Shown piece after piece: positions 1 to 8,474 of a DNA stretch of 64,000 bases. Under the pieces are notes generated by a model. That model did no database searches and was not told the origin of the DNA. It saw only the letters and a program-made list of their open reading frames with translations. The translations under genes and the position numbers were made by a program. Positions within the stretch are counted from its first letter, which is position 1; each line of letters opens with the position of its first letter. The DNA is from Bacteroidaceae bacterium (lineage in GTDB: Bacteria; Bacteroidota; Bacteroidia; Bacteroidales; Bacteroidaceae): NCBI GenBank assembly GCA_017541025.1, contig JAFXZY010000034.1, positions 1 through 64,000 of the forward strand. The letters are read 5' to 3'.

Positions 1-98
1 AACCCTCGGAGAGCATAATGGGACTTTTTAAGGGAGCGTGCGAATCTAAAAGTCCATATTATGTTATGGGATTATTCCGTAATCCCCTGCAGCATGCG
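1..98. other. Left edge, non-coding, short dyads
   Basis: No complete gene. Two dyads are visible: GGACTTTTTA (21-30) facing TAAAAGTCC (47-55), and GGGATTA (68-74) facing TAATCCC (80-86). A minus-strand ATG at 16 begins M-L-S-E-G and runs off the edge, so it may be the start of the next gene. A transfer origin upstream of mobilization genes would be expected about here in this kind of element, but nothing proves it. Confidence 0.3.
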
Positions 99-1175
99 TC
101 ATGCTTTCCTAGGGGAATCGTACGAATCGTCCTCAACGATTTCAAGTTCAAGAGCGTCTATGAGTTTCTGGAGGGCTGGATTTAGTTCTATCATTCTGGC
201 CAGAAGCATCTGCTTGGTCTCCTGCATCAACAAGAAGTCGGCTATGTCAAGTCCAGCCATGCGTTGCTCATCAGTTGCCGTTTTCTCCAAAACATCAGAC
301 ACCATCACACTATGACAAATAGGGTTGAGCATATCAGACTTCACTTGCCATTTTTCCGTAGCTCCAAGGTCGGGCATGAGAATCACGTCTCTGCCCCTAA
401 GCACCTGCAGGGCATCCTCATTGAAACAACCGTTTTTTCCCCCAGTTGCCAACCAGAGGAAATCTGGCATAAAATGTGATGCAATGAGACAGGTCTTCTC
501 ACTTTCAACGAGCATGATGGGAGTGGTAGGATGTGAGTTAAGTAAGTGCTCGCCAAACAAACATTGCTTCAGGTTGTAGTTGGAAAGTTTCAACAGGGAG
601 TGTACCCAACTGACGTATGCCTGGGGTTCCTTGATGCGATGTCCGTTTTGTGGATTGTATGCCATGACTTTTCCTCCACGAATGTTGTTATTCACATCAA
701 TCTGCCAGAATACAGTCGAGCCATTCCACTTGTTGGAAGTGCCCACGCAATAGCGTTCAAACTGAAGGTTCGTAGCATTGCTTCCGATAGTTTTGCACAG
801 GTAACGATGTAGAGGATTAATCTCATAATGTGAAAGGGACTTTCTCATTAGCTCCTCAGAAATGAAAGACGGAGCCAAAGGTTCGGTCTTAACTTTTTCG
901 GGGTTACGTGACATATGTGGCTTATCAATGATACCGTCATTGTCCTTTGCATCAGGTTTTGCATCTGGGGTATCATGGAAGTAATCCTTGGGAGTATAGT
1001 GGTAACCACAAGCATCCTCATGGTCGCATCGACCAACATAGTCAGGGAAGATGATAATACCTTCCTCGTCAACATACTTGACGAAGCAATTACGTTTGCC
1101 ACATTCAGGGCAAGTGAGCTTGTTGTTTCTACTGCTCGTATCATATTTCTTCAGATGAAATCTATACTGGTTCAT
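99..1175 (-). CDS. DUF6371-type zinc-finger/Toprim-like protein
   Basis: A 358-residue protein. The N-terminus has a primase-like zinc ribbon (CPECGKRNC near residue 22, then a C/H-rich stretch RCDHEDACGYH near 50), and the C-terminal half has a Toprim-like segment (LVESEKTCLIAS and VILMPDLGA). This matches DUF6371 proteins of Bacteroidales mobile elements, which are thought to act in element replication or mobilization. Its ATG overlaps the stop of the DUF3987 gene (ATGA, 1172-1175), so the two are translationally coupled. The exact biochemical role is not established. Confidence 0.7.
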   Translation of the reverse strand: MNQYRFHLKKYDTSSRNNKLTCPECGKRNCFVKYVDEEGIIIFPDYVGRCDHEDACGYHYTPKDYFHDTPDAKPDAKDNDGIIDKPHMSRNPEKVKTEPLAPSFISEELMRKSLSHYEINPLHRYLCKTIGSNATNLQFERYCVGTSNKWNGSTVFWQIDVNNNIRGGKVMAYNPQNGHRIKEPQAYVSWVHSLLKLSNYNLKQCLFGEHLLNSHPTTPIMLVESEKTCLIASHFMPDFLWLATGGKNGCFNEDALQVLRGRDVILMPDLGATEKWQVKSDMLNPICHSVMVSDVLEKTATDEQRMAGLDIADFLLMQETKQMLLARMIELNPALQKLIDALELEIVEDDSYDSPRKA

Positions 1176-2731
1176 ACTACTGGAGTTTGATTTGGGTGAT
1201 TATTATCGTTACACTTTGGAACTATGGAATTTGGGGAACTTTGGGGACTTTCGGCATCAACATGAGCTTCTGAAAGTGGAAAAGTACCCAAAGTGGAAAG
1301 AGTTTGGAGAGAGCAGGAGGGAACTTTCTCATATAATCCATGTGCTTTTTTGGAGATATACTTCTGGTGGATCAGCTTGGGCAAATTCTTCTTGACTCCA
1401 CTGGCAGACATACCAACCTCCACTCCAGCAGCAATTGCTTCTGCTGTGGTGAAAGAATTACCGAGCAAGTCAAGGAACTCCTTTTTGTCAGGTTCCATAC
1501 TGTGCGAATCAACAATGTCTAAGATTCTCGTATATGATTCCTCCATGAAAGCATGCATACGCAAAGCACAACGGATGGACTTTTCATCAACAAGCGTATC
1601 TGTTGCTTCGCCACATGCCCAACGGAGCATTTGGAAGATAAGAGCCAAGCGTCCGACATTCGCCTCCATCTTGGCTGTCCGACTTGCCAAACGGTTTGCT
1701 TCCAGTTTTCCTTGTCGGCAGATGGCAAAAGCCTCCTCCTTCAAGCTGTTTCGCCAATCATAGAACAGGCATTTGGCATCATAAGTCATATCAAGGATAA
1801 TAGATACCAGTTCCTTGCCATCCTCACTGAATGGACATTCCACCTGAATCAGACGGGTCAGAATATTGTTCCATCGTATATTGCAAGGAGCCTTGACAAT
1901 ACCTACAGGCTTCTCTTTGTCCTTAATTGTCCAAAGGGTAGGTCTCACTTCTTTGGGAATGACGAACATGAAACGGTCTATCAATCCACTGTTGACATTC
2001 TCATCTGTGAAGAACTCGTGAATGCGCTCGGTCTGAGTGGTTCCGATGACATTGATGCATGGCTTTCGAATGATGGCTGGTATAGGATTGTTGCAGCGAG
2101 TCACCTTTACCTGCTTACCCGTATATGCTGTAAGCAACTGGCTCATAAAAGGATTATCGTTGTATCGGCAAACGGAATGGAAGAATCCCATTATCTCGTC
2201 AATCAACAGCACGACACCACGTTGGTTGTCATTATGCAGTCTCCACAGGCTTTCTGGAGTTGAGTCAGAAAGGATGGTTTGTATTAAGACTGGCTTCTCC
2301 TTACCACTTCCAACATCAGACTTCCCCTTGTCAGCAGTAGCGTTATACAACTCCATCTCGTCCTTGAACTTGATGTACATGGCATAGTCGTGGTCTTCTA
2401 TAGGCTTATAAGCAAAGTCCAAGGGAGGGGTCTTGCCCTGCCCTGGCTCACCTACAAGGATGATGTATAGGCTTGGATTGCTCTCCCATGAGGGTTTAAG
2501 TCGGATGTGTCGAGTGTTCCCAATTGCAGCTGAAACAGCAGAAAGCATAGCAACGGCTGTGTATTCTACAGGAAAATTGTCCTCAGCTGCGAGGTCAAGA
2601 ATGATTTCCTGAACCTTGGCAGGAAACACATCCATGGGTAATCCCGTGTCGGAAACATGTGCGACTTCCGATCGTACTGCATTGATCGTGGCCAATGCAA
2701 TACTGTTCATAAACTTTGTTTGTTCACCCAT
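1172..2731 (-). CDS. DUF3987-type P-loop replication protein
   Basis: A 519-residue P-loop NTPase with Walker A GEPGQGKT (residues about 96-103) and an acidic LLIDEIMG Walker B-like strand, followed by a helicase-like core and a basic C-terminus. It resembles DUF3987/VirE-like proteins that accompany primase-like genes on Bacteroidota elements. The start at 2731 is preferred because AAGGAGG stands six bases upstream; a start at 2767 would lie inside the HTH gene. The start overlaps the HTH stop (ATGGGTGA), so HTH, DUF3987 and DUF6371 form one operon. Confidence 0.75.
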   Translation of the reverse strand: MGEQTKFMNSIALATINAVRSEVAHVSDTGLPMDVFPAKVQEIILDLAAEDNFPVEYTAVAMLSAVSAAIGNTRHIRLKPSWESNPSLYIILVGEPGQGKTPPLDFAYKPIEDHDYAMYIKFKDEMELYNATADKGKSDVGSGKEKPVLIQTILSDSTPESLWRLHNDNQRGVVLLIDEIMGFFHSVCRYNDNPFMSQLLTAYTGKQVKVTRCNNPIPAIIRKPCINVIGTTQTERIHEFFTDENVNSGLIDRFMFVIPKEVRPTLWTIKDKEKPVGIVKAPCNIRWNNILTRLIQVECPFSEDGKELVSIILDMTYDAKCLFYDWRNSLKEEAFAICRQGKLEANRLASRTAKMEANVGRLALIFQMLRWACGEATDTLVDEKSIRCALRMHAFMEESYTRILDIVDSHSMEPDKKEFLDLLGNSFTTAEAIAAGVEVGMSASGVKKNLPKLIHQKYISKKAHGLYEKVPSCSLQTLSTLGTFPLSEAHVDAESPQSSPNSIVPKCNDNNHPNQTPVV

Positions 2732-3044
2732 GACATTCCTCCTTACTTTTTTTATTATTGTCACCATCTGCTATAGCGGAAGAGAATATTTCCATAACCT
2801 CTTTCTTGGAATAGAGGTTGCGTCGCCCCATCTTGTGTTTCTTGATAACACCCTCGTTCTCCTTTCGCCATAGTGTCGTGTAGGTGATGTGCAGCATGTC
2901 GCACACCTCTTCACGGGTTAACCACTCGCCTTCTTCATCGGAAGGTTTTTCATTCAGTCCGCGCTTGGTGCAGACTTCTTCTACAATCTCAGTGACAACC
3001 TGCCTGAGGTCATCCATCTGAAGCATTACGAAATTTCCTGTCAT
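2724..3044 (-). CDS. Small HTH (excisionase/MerR-like) protein
   Basis: A 106-residue protein with a C-terminal winged-helix of the excisionase type (residues about 47-90: LTREEVCDMLHITYTTLWRK then VIKKHKMGRRNLYSKKEV). Proteins like this act as excision directionality factors or as regulators of the downstream replication genes. The start at 3044 is used because a -7 promoter element (3071-3079) excludes the longer open frame. It is the first gene of a three-gene overlapping operon. Confidence 0.75.
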   Translation of the reverse strand: MTGNFVMLQMDDLRQVVTEIVEEVCTKRGLNEKPSDEEGEWLTREEVCDMLHITYTTLWRKENEGVIKKHKMGRRNLYSKKEVMEIFSSAIADGDNNKKSKEECHG

Positions 3045-3070
3045 GTTTTCGCATTTAATAATTTCATGCT

Positions 3071-3079
3071 GCAAAGGTA
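3071..3079 (-). promoter_or_regulatory. -7 promoter element TACCTTTGC
   Basis: A perfect Bacteroidota -7 element reads leftward, 27 bases before the HTH gene start. No clear TTTG -33 box is seen at the usual distance. Confidence 0.6.
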
Positions 3080-3184
3080 GTGTAATGCCATAGGGGGTTG
3101 CCTTGGTAAAAATCAGCACGATTTCTACCAAGCCATAGTTAACAAATAAAGGGGTTTATTTAACAGTTCAACACTGAAGGAACG

Positions 3185-3213
3185 AAAAAAGGATGCCCTA
3201 AATGAGCATCCTT
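3185..3213 (-). terminator. Rho-independent terminator
   Basis: GGATGC and GCATCC arms (3191-3212) are followed on the minus strand by six T. It sits just after the stop of the 3220-4608 gene and separates that gene from the HTH operon. Confidence 0.8.
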
Positions 3214-3219
3214 GCGAGT

Positions 3220-4608
3220 TTAGTTGATATTGGGATTGATTGCCGATAGTAGGCGAAGTTTTATGCCGGTCGCATACTTTCGCCCTCGCCTTATCTGAGC
3301 ATCGGAAACATCAAGATTACCACTATTATCTTCTGACACGATGGCGTTATAAACGGCTTCGGCCCAGTTAAAGCCTTCGCGAATGTGGTAGTCGGGAAAC
3401 TTCTCTCTCATGGCTGCATGGAATGTACGGTAATTGTAGTCTTCATTTGTAAGGCTACCTTTTATCAATGCCGCGAAGATATAAGGTAGGATGATGTCTG
3501 CATCATCGACTTGTTTCCATTCAGAAAGCACCTTCTGAATCTCACCAAGAAGAATAATAGCATCCTCTGGAGGCAGCATTTCCTCCAAGATAACATATGT
3601 ACTCTTCCTCCCTCTGCGCCCTTGCACTTCAAGCAAGGCTGCGTCTATAACCTGCTTGGTCTCGCCTTTCTTCAGTTTCTGGGTAACTTCCTTCCACTGT
3701 GCCTTTGAATAATGAGCCTTGTCGATACTTGCACCAATGAGGGTTTCCACGCATCGCTTTCCGATAAGTTTTTCCCAATAGGGGCTTTCGGGCTTCAAGA
3801 AAGTCTGGGATATAAGGTCGGCTGCATGAAGGAATCCGTTATCGAAGATGATCCAATAGTACAAGCTGAACAGGTAGGGATTCTTGTGAAGCAGTCGCTC
3901 ACGGATAGCTTCATTGTTGAGAGAAGAATCAAGCATTTCAGACAAACGTCCCTTCAATGGGTTGTCATCGTTTCCCATCAGACTCTGCTGGTAATGCTTA
4001 TTGCCAGGGAACAGAGAGGCAACGATTTTCATCATACCCTTCACACCTTTGGTCGAAAACATCTCCATCAGGAAGAAGAAGTTGGTCTGGATGAAAGTCA
4101 TGTCACCATCATAGGCTTTCAGGAACGTAGCCGTAAACTCCTTATATTCTTCAGGATGGTCATAGTGCCAACGTCGAAGGGAAAGAATGTTCAGTTCGTC
4201 AGCCGTTATCTTGGGTTCCTCCTGTTTGCTGTTCTGCTCGTAAAATCGTTTGTAGTCTTCTACGGCATCTAAGATTTCCGGTGCGTCAGGCTTCTCTGCT
4301 TTATCCGCAAGAGCATCAGCCAAACGGTCTGCACCATTATCAAATTGAAGATAGCAACATAAGCAATATGCAGACACATCACCAGACTGGACAGCCTTTG
4401 TATATAGCTTTTCTATATCGAAACCATCCTTAGAAGAAACGGCATAAAGATTGGCGATGATCGATTGCAACGATTCTGCATTGCCGTCACCAAGGTCTAA
4501 TATAGTCTGATGGTACGGCTTCAGCAACTGCTCTTCCAAGTCTTGCTTAAACTTGGAATAGACATCTGCGTGGGCTTCTTTCCATTCTAATAGCGCTTTC
4601 TCATCCAT
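3220..4608 (-). CDS. DUF6043-like hypothetical protein
   Basis: A 462-residue, largely helical soluble protein with no signal peptide or membrane segment. It resembles DUF6043-type proteins of Bacteroides elements; this is recalled resemblance, not a search result. The N-terminal half is acidic and rich in repeated helix-forming segments. It lies 12 bases after the AAA ATPase gene and probably shares its transcript, ending at the terminator at 3185-3213. No function can be assigned. Confidence 0.55.
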   Translation of the reverse strand: MDEKALLEWKEAHADVYSKFKQDLEEQLLKPYHQTILDLGDGNAESLQSIIANLYAVSSKDGFDIEKLYTKAVQSGDVSAYCLCCYLQFDNGADRLADALADKAEKPDAPEILDAVEDYKRFYEQNSKQEEPKITADELNILSLRRWHYDHPEEYKEFTATFLKAYDGDMTFIQTNFFFLMEMFSTKGVKGMMKIVASLFPGNKHYQQSLMGNDDNPLKGRLSEMLDSSLNNEAIRERLLHKNPYLFSLYYWIIFDNGFLHAADLISQTFLKPESPYWEKLIGKRCVETLIGASIDKAHYSKAQWKEVTQKLKKGETKQVIDAALLEVQGRRGRKSTYVILEEMLPPEDAIILLGEIQKVLSEWKQVDDADIILPYIFAALIKGSLTNEDYNYRTFHAAMREKFPDYHIREGFNWAEAVYNAIVSEDNSGNLDVSDAQIRRGRKYATGIKLRLLSAINPNIN

Positions 4609-4620
4609 TAGGCACAGATG

Positions 4621-6063
4621 TTATATAAAAAGATCGTCAATGCTTATTTGAGAGAGGAATGTGTCAGAGTATTCATTACGACGCACTGGTGCAGCACTGA
4701 CGAGAGTAGGATGGAATGTCTTCGATGGCATCATCTTTTCTAATACCTCTATGCGATGAGTTATTTTCTCTGAATACGCCTTTGTAACAATATACTCAGA
4801 TTTGCAGAATTTCATCTCACAGACATTTACTACATCATCTGCACGATCGATAATCAAGTCTATCTGCACACCCTCCTGTCCATCATCGCCACGAAGAATA
4901 AAGGATGATTCACGAGATGAAACTCCTGCTATCTGCAGTGTCTGTTTAATTTGCTCTATATGTTGCAAACAAACCTCCTCAAATGCTATTCCACGCCATG
5001 ATGTAATCTCTGATTCTTTAAGATGATGCATCCAGTAATCTGTTTCATTTATGTGGCGGAGTTCTTTGAAATGGATCCAGAACCAGCAGAAACAATCCGA
5101 TAATTTATAGCGCAGAGTATCTCTTTGATCGCTGCCAAAGGGAGTGTAGGTGGAAACAATGCCACTACCAATAAGAGCTTTAAGTATTTTTGTAAAGTCT
5201 CCATTCGCATTCTTACCGATTTGATTAGCAATCTCATCGCGGGTAAAACCTCCATGTCGTTTTCCCAAATAGCGGACTATACTCATACATATGTCTGCAT
5301 GGTCAAAAACGGAATTGAACAAGCGGTCAAACTCATCACCAAGTTTTGCTCTGCGAGTAAAGAACAACGCATCAATGTTCTGTGCCAGGCTCATTGACGG
5401 ATTAAAGAAGTCAAGATAATAAGGAATTCCTCCTAAAATCATATAAGCCTGCGCAATGTTGTAACGAGACATTTTAATGTTCCGGCTGAGGAAAAACTCT
5501 TCGCACTCATGCAAATTGAAAGGATACAGATGAACTTCGCAGGTCAATCTGCCATATAGGCCACCTTTGTTATTGATGAGGTTGTCAAGCATCCAAGATG
5601 TTGCCGATCCGCAAACAACAAAACATATATTATGACGGCTACATGCCCAACCATTCCAAAATGCTTCAAGAGCAGTAAGGAAGCCTGAGCGAGGTGTGTC
5701 CATCCATGGCAATTCATCAATGAATACCACCTGACGTGTCCCATTGTCTTGTCGTTCCAGGAATTGTTCCAATCTGAAGAAGGCTTCCATCCATGAACGC
5801 GGAGCCTCCCCTCCCTCCATACCATGACGGATTAGAGAGAAATGGAAGTTCTGTAACTGGTCACGAAGTGTTACCTTGCGTGTGCGGTCATAGGGCGAAA
5901 GTCCCGTATGGCGAAAAGTCATATTGTCACGAAACACTTCGTTGATAAGAAATGTTTTACCTACACGACGACGACCATACACAGCTACAAATTCGGCTCT
6001 GCCACTTTCGAAAGCTCGATTCAACTCAGCAATTTCTTGTTTTCGACCAATTATCTGACACAT
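4621..6063 (-). CDS. AAA ATPase with DUF234-type nuclease-like tail
   Basis: A 480-residue protein of the archaeal-ATPase/DUF234 class. Walker A GRRRVGKT is near residue 30, Walker B is VVFIDELPW near 113, and a sensor-like CGSATSWM is near 152. A winged-helix follows, and the C-terminal domain carries IDLIIDRADDVVNVCEMKF, a PD-(D/E)xK-like pattern. The start at 6063 is chosen because a -7 element at 6091-6098 rules out the longer frame and AAGGA precedes this ATG. It sits between the integrase and the replication genes, so it is probably cargo. A defence or toxin-like role is possible but unproven. Confidence 0.75.
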   Translation of the reverse strand: MCQIIGRKQEIAELNRAFESGRAEFVAVYGRRRVGKTFLINEVFRDNMTFRHTGLSPYDRTRKVTLRDQLQNFHFSLIRHGMEGGEAPRSWMEAFFRLEQFLERQDNGTRQVVFIDELPWMDTPRSGFLTALEAFWNGWACSRHNICFVVCGSATSWMLDNLINNKGGLYGRLTCEVHLYPFNLHECEEFFLSRNIKMSRYNIAQAYMILGGIPYYLDFFNPSMSLAQNIDALFFTRRAKLGDEFDRLFNSVFDHADICMSIVRYLGKRHGGFTRDEIANQIGKNANGDFTKILKALIGSGIVSTYTPFGSDQRDTLRYKLSDCFCWFWIHFKELRHINETDYWMHHLKESEITSWRGIAFEEVCLQHIEQIKQTLQIAGVSSRESSFILRGDDGQEGVQIDLIIDRADDVVNVCEMKFCKSEYIVTKAYSEKITHRIEVLEKMMPSKTFHPTLVSAAPVRRNEYSDTFLSQISIDDLFI

Positions 6064-6090
6064 ATTCCTTGCTATTTTATGATGATGGTG

Positions 6091-6098
6091 CAAAGTTA
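6091..6098 (-). promoter_or_regulatory. -7 promoter element TAACTTTG
   Basis: A Bacteroidota -7 element 28 bases before the AAA ATPase start. The large dyad at 6151-6203 lies upstream and may be an operator. Confidence 0.55.
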
Positions 6099-6150
6099 AT
6101 GATTATTTCTCACATTACAGCCATTCAAATGTTAAATCTTGAATAAAATC

Positions 6151-6203
6151 ATGTTTATTTCGCTAAAATAGCTACCGTTTGCAACTTTTAGCGGAATAAA
6201 CAT
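6151..6203. repeat. 18-bp inverted repeat, 17-base spacer
   Basis: The left arm ATGTTTATTTCGCTAAAA (6151-6168) and right arm TTTTAGCGGAATAAACAT (6186-6203) match at 17 of 18 positions. The dyad lies between the integrase and the AAA ATPase, upstream of the ATPase promoter. The arm contains TTATTCCGC, which resembles the nearby direct repeats. Confidence 0.8.
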
Positions 6204-6430
6204 ATCTAGCAAGCGTTCTTTTATTCAGTTTCTGACCTTAACGGAAAAATCTTTTATAGATAAAATTTGTTGCGGAGGCAATAATTTTATCTTTTATAAA
6301 AGACAAAACATGAATTTTCGTGCATTTTATCTTATACATTTCACATCTTAGACTTCATTATCCCAAATTTACGTTGCGGTTTTGTTAATCTGAAGAGGGT
6401 TGATTATTTCTCATTCAGCAAAGAAAAATT

Positions 6431-6520
6431 CACTTATTCCATATTTTTAGCAGCAATTTTGCCTACTTATTCCATTTTTAACGCCATAAATATGTCCACT
6501 TATTCCGTTTTTCGCTTTAT
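6431..6520. repeat. Three 33-bp-spaced direct repeats (iteron-like)
   Basis: ACTTATTCC occurs at 6432-6440, 6465-6473 and 6498-6506, each followed by an A/T-rich tract, with a spacing of exactly 33 bases (about three helical turns). They lie just downstream of the integrase stop. The phase-locked layout suggests a protein-binding array. The remaining 6204-6430 is AT-rich with imperfect dyads and no gene. Confidence 0.75.
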
Positions 6521-6568
6521 TAATTGGCGCAATCTCGATTTTTTTACCAGATTGCGCCAACTTATAAC

Positions 6569-8059
6569 TTATTTTGATGCTTCTTTCATAAGTGCCGCAC
6601 GTTCCTCCTCGCTCATAGCTTTAAGTATTTTGAGCAAATCTTCCGTGCTATTAACGGTTTGTGGGATTTTGAGCAAATATGAATTATACTCCTGCATCTT
6701 AGGCAGAGGATATGCACCAATATATTTCGACGTGACATCATTACTGGTGCTATGCGCCATACTGCTTTTAATATATTCCCTGGGAACACCAGCATTGTTC
6801 AGGTTTGTTGCGAAACTATGGCGAGCCCAAGTTGAAGTAGGTGTCTGCTTCAGTTTCAATATTTCGGCAACCTTTTTCATTTGCTTACGAATACTTTTAT
6901 TGTATCTCTGTATAACTCCGCCTTCTTGCTCTGGAGTTTTTGACTTGCTCAAAATGGGAAATACGCGCTCACCGAGTTTTGGCTCGTTGCCAAACCTGTC
7001 GATAATCTTCTGAATCTCTGGTGTAACAGGGAATATAACTTCGCTGCCATTTTTATTTCGTTTTTTTGTCTTATGTCTTTGGAATCTCAGCTGCTTTCCT
7101 TGGGAGGAAAAATACCAGTTGTCATATTCCAACCGCAGGGTGTCAGCCAAATTCTGTCCATTGGCGAAATACATAAAAAGAAACAGCCCAAGGTCGCGGA
7201 ACAGTGCGTTTTTATCCCTGGGAATGAAAAGTTCCTTCCCGTTCTCATCCTTTGCCTCGCCCTTTTCCCAAAACTCATATAACTGTTGGAATACTTCCAC
7301 CTCCAAAAATTTATCCTTTCGACTTTCCATTTGGTTATAGCCGGAGTCCTTAAACATTTCTTCCGTATTGCCTTTAACATAACCTTTTTTGATGGCAATA
7401 TTTACCATTGTGCGAAAAGTGCGTAGATTGATACCGATGTAGGATGTACTCTTTTCGTCATCCTGCATCTTTTTTACCCAAGCTTGTACGAAGTCAAAAT
7501 TGATGTCTGAGAATTTGACTCCTCTACCATTGTCTTTAATAAAACGATTTCGAGTATCTTTACCCACGTTTGCTGTTCCGAATGCTTCTTCAGCTCTCTT
7601 CTCCTGTATATAGTCATCCCAAATGGAATATATGGTAACGCTATCTTCAGCCAACTTTCCTTGGTAACGGTCTTGAAGTTTTCGGATGGAGAAGCCGCCT
7701 TCCTCTATAAGCTGGTTGGTTAAATCCTTTATTTTCTCCATCAAGGCTTTCAGCTCATTCCTTTCTGCTAATTGGACTCTACGTCCCGTTTTCTCATATT
7801 CACATAGCTGAATCCAATCTTCCATTGTGTATTTTTCGCCAAGTCTGAGAAAGCCCTTCTTCCCTTCGTGGGCAATTCTTACAACGACAGGCAGGGGCTG
7901 ACTATAATCGCCAGCCTTACGAATGTCAAGCGTCAATGAGCCATACACACTTCCATTGGAAGATGTAAATTTCGACAGACACTTCTCCCCCCTATTGCTT
8001 TGAGGGGCATTTTTGCCATTTTGGTGACCTTTTGCAGCCGTTTCTTTCTCTGATTTCAT
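6569..8059 (-). CDS. Tyrosine recombinase (element integrase)
   Basis: A 496-residue site-specific recombinase with an arm-binding N-terminus, a SAM-like core-binding domain (residues about 135-230) and a C-terminal catalytic domain. The box-II motif is STWARHSFATNL, followed by MAHSTSNDVTSKYIG, where Y is the predicted nucleophile; HKTKKR supplies the beta-hairpin lysine. The usual box-I arginine is absent (FANGQNLADTLRL), as reported for IntDOT-type enzymes of Bacteroides. It should integrate the element at the tRNA-Met 3' end at 8258-8302. It has its own strong promoter. Confidence 0.9.
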   Translation of the reverse strand: MKSEKETAAKGHQNGKNAPQSNRGEKCLSKFTSSNGSVYGSLTLDIRKAGDYSQPLPVVVRIAHEGKKGFLRLGEKYTMEDWIQLCEYEKTGRRVQLAERNELKALMEKIKDLTNQLIEEGGFSIRKLQDRYQGKLAEDSVTIYSIWDDYIQEKRAEEAFGTANVGKDTRNRFIKDNGRGVKFSDINFDFVQAWVKKMQDDEKSTSYIGINLRTFRTMVNIAIKKGYVKGNTEEMFKDSGYNQMESRKDKFLEVEVFQQLYEFWEKGEAKDENGKELFIPRDKNALFRDLGLFLFMYFANGQNLADTLRLEYDNWYFSSQGKQLRFQRHKTKKRNKNGSEVIFPVTPEIQKIIDRFGNEPKLGERVFPILSKSKTPEQEGGVIQRYNKSIRKQMKKVAEILKLKQTPTSTWARHSFATNLNNAGVPREYIKSSMAHSTSNDVTSKYIGAYPLPKMQEYNSYLLKIPQTVNSTEDLLKILKAMSEEERAALMKEASK

Positions 8060-8161
8060 AACTTCATTCTTTAAAAAGTTACTATTCTATCGACCTTACA
8101 GACTATAGTCTGTTGGCGTTTTTGGTGACCTTCAGGTGACCTTTTCTTTCGAAAACTGCTG

Positions 8162-8192
8162 CAAATTTACGATATTTTCTGCAAACTGCAAA
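8162..8192 (-). promoter_or_regulatory. Integrase promoter
   Basis: TTTG (8189-8192), 19 bases, then TAAATTTG (8162-8169) on the minus strand: an exact match to the Bacteroidota promoter form, about 100 bases before the integrase start. Confidence 0.75.
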
Positions 8193-8257
8193 ATTTATAA
8201 CTCGTTTATTTACTGATATTTAGTATTTTTTGAAATTACATAAAATCACTATGGAAA

Positions 8258-8302
8258 AGACTCATAATCTGGAGGTCCCAGGTTCAAGCCCTGGCTGGTC
8301 CA
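8258..8302 (+). other. tRNA-Met(CAT) 3' half, attachment site
   Basis: The sequence holds the anticodon loop CTCATAA, the 3' anticodon stem TCTGG, a complete T-arm (CCAGG, TTCAAGC, CCTGG; 8278-8294), the acceptor strand CTGGTCC and discriminator A, with no encoded CCA. The upstream sequence does not form a D-arm or 5' acceptor strand, and only three base pairs of the anticodon stem remain. It is therefore a tRNA remnant created by integration. The intact gene, expected to begin GGACCAG, should be at the other end of the element. Confidence 0.85.
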
Positions 8303-8314
8303 CACTGAAAAAAG

Positions 8315-8343
8315 GAGTTACGCAATTGCGTAACTCTTTTTTT
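8315..8343 (+). terminator. Rho-independent terminator of the tRNA locus
   Basis: A perfect hairpin GAGTTACGCA/TGCGTAACTC (8315-8336) is followed by seven T, 12 bases after the tRNA remnant. Confidence 0.85.
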
Positions 8344-8405
8344 CATGTCTGCGTAAACAATGTGCAAATATCATACTATTCTGTATTAAACATTTACACT
8401 AGTCT

Positions 8406-8439
8406 TTTTGCTTGCAAATAAAAAAAATCACTATCTTTG
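8406..8439 (+). promoter_or_regulatory. CPBP-operon promoter
   Basis: TTTG (8407-8410), 21 bases, TATCTTTG (8432-8439), which fits the Bacteroidota promoter form. It is 35 bases before the CPBP protease start. Confidence 0.75.
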
Positions 8440-8474
8440 CAGCAAAATGTTGAATAAATAAACGTAATAAGGAT

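Larger units (their letters stand above)
1..8302. mobile_element. Integrative element (partial) at tRNA-Met
   Basis: This is the integrase-proximal end of an integrative or mobilizable element. The right boundary is the 3' half of a tRNA-Met gene at 8258-8302 with no 5' half in front of it. The integrase starts about 200 bases inside the boundary and reads away from it. Behind it come an AAA ATPase, a DUF6043-like gene, a small HTH gene and DUF3987 and DUF6371 genes, an order known from Bacteroides mobilizable islands. Mobilization genes and the other attachment site would lie left of the window. Confidence 0.8.

Noticed and set aside
6431..6520. CRISPR-like array
   Set aside because: The repeated unit is only about 9-15 bases, there are three copies, and the spacers are AT-rich and similar; it fits iterons better, and no cas genes are present.
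8230..8421. A 63-codon frame crossing the tRNA remnant and terminator
   Set aside because: It reads through the tRNA sequence and the hairpin and has no ribosome-binding site or homologue.
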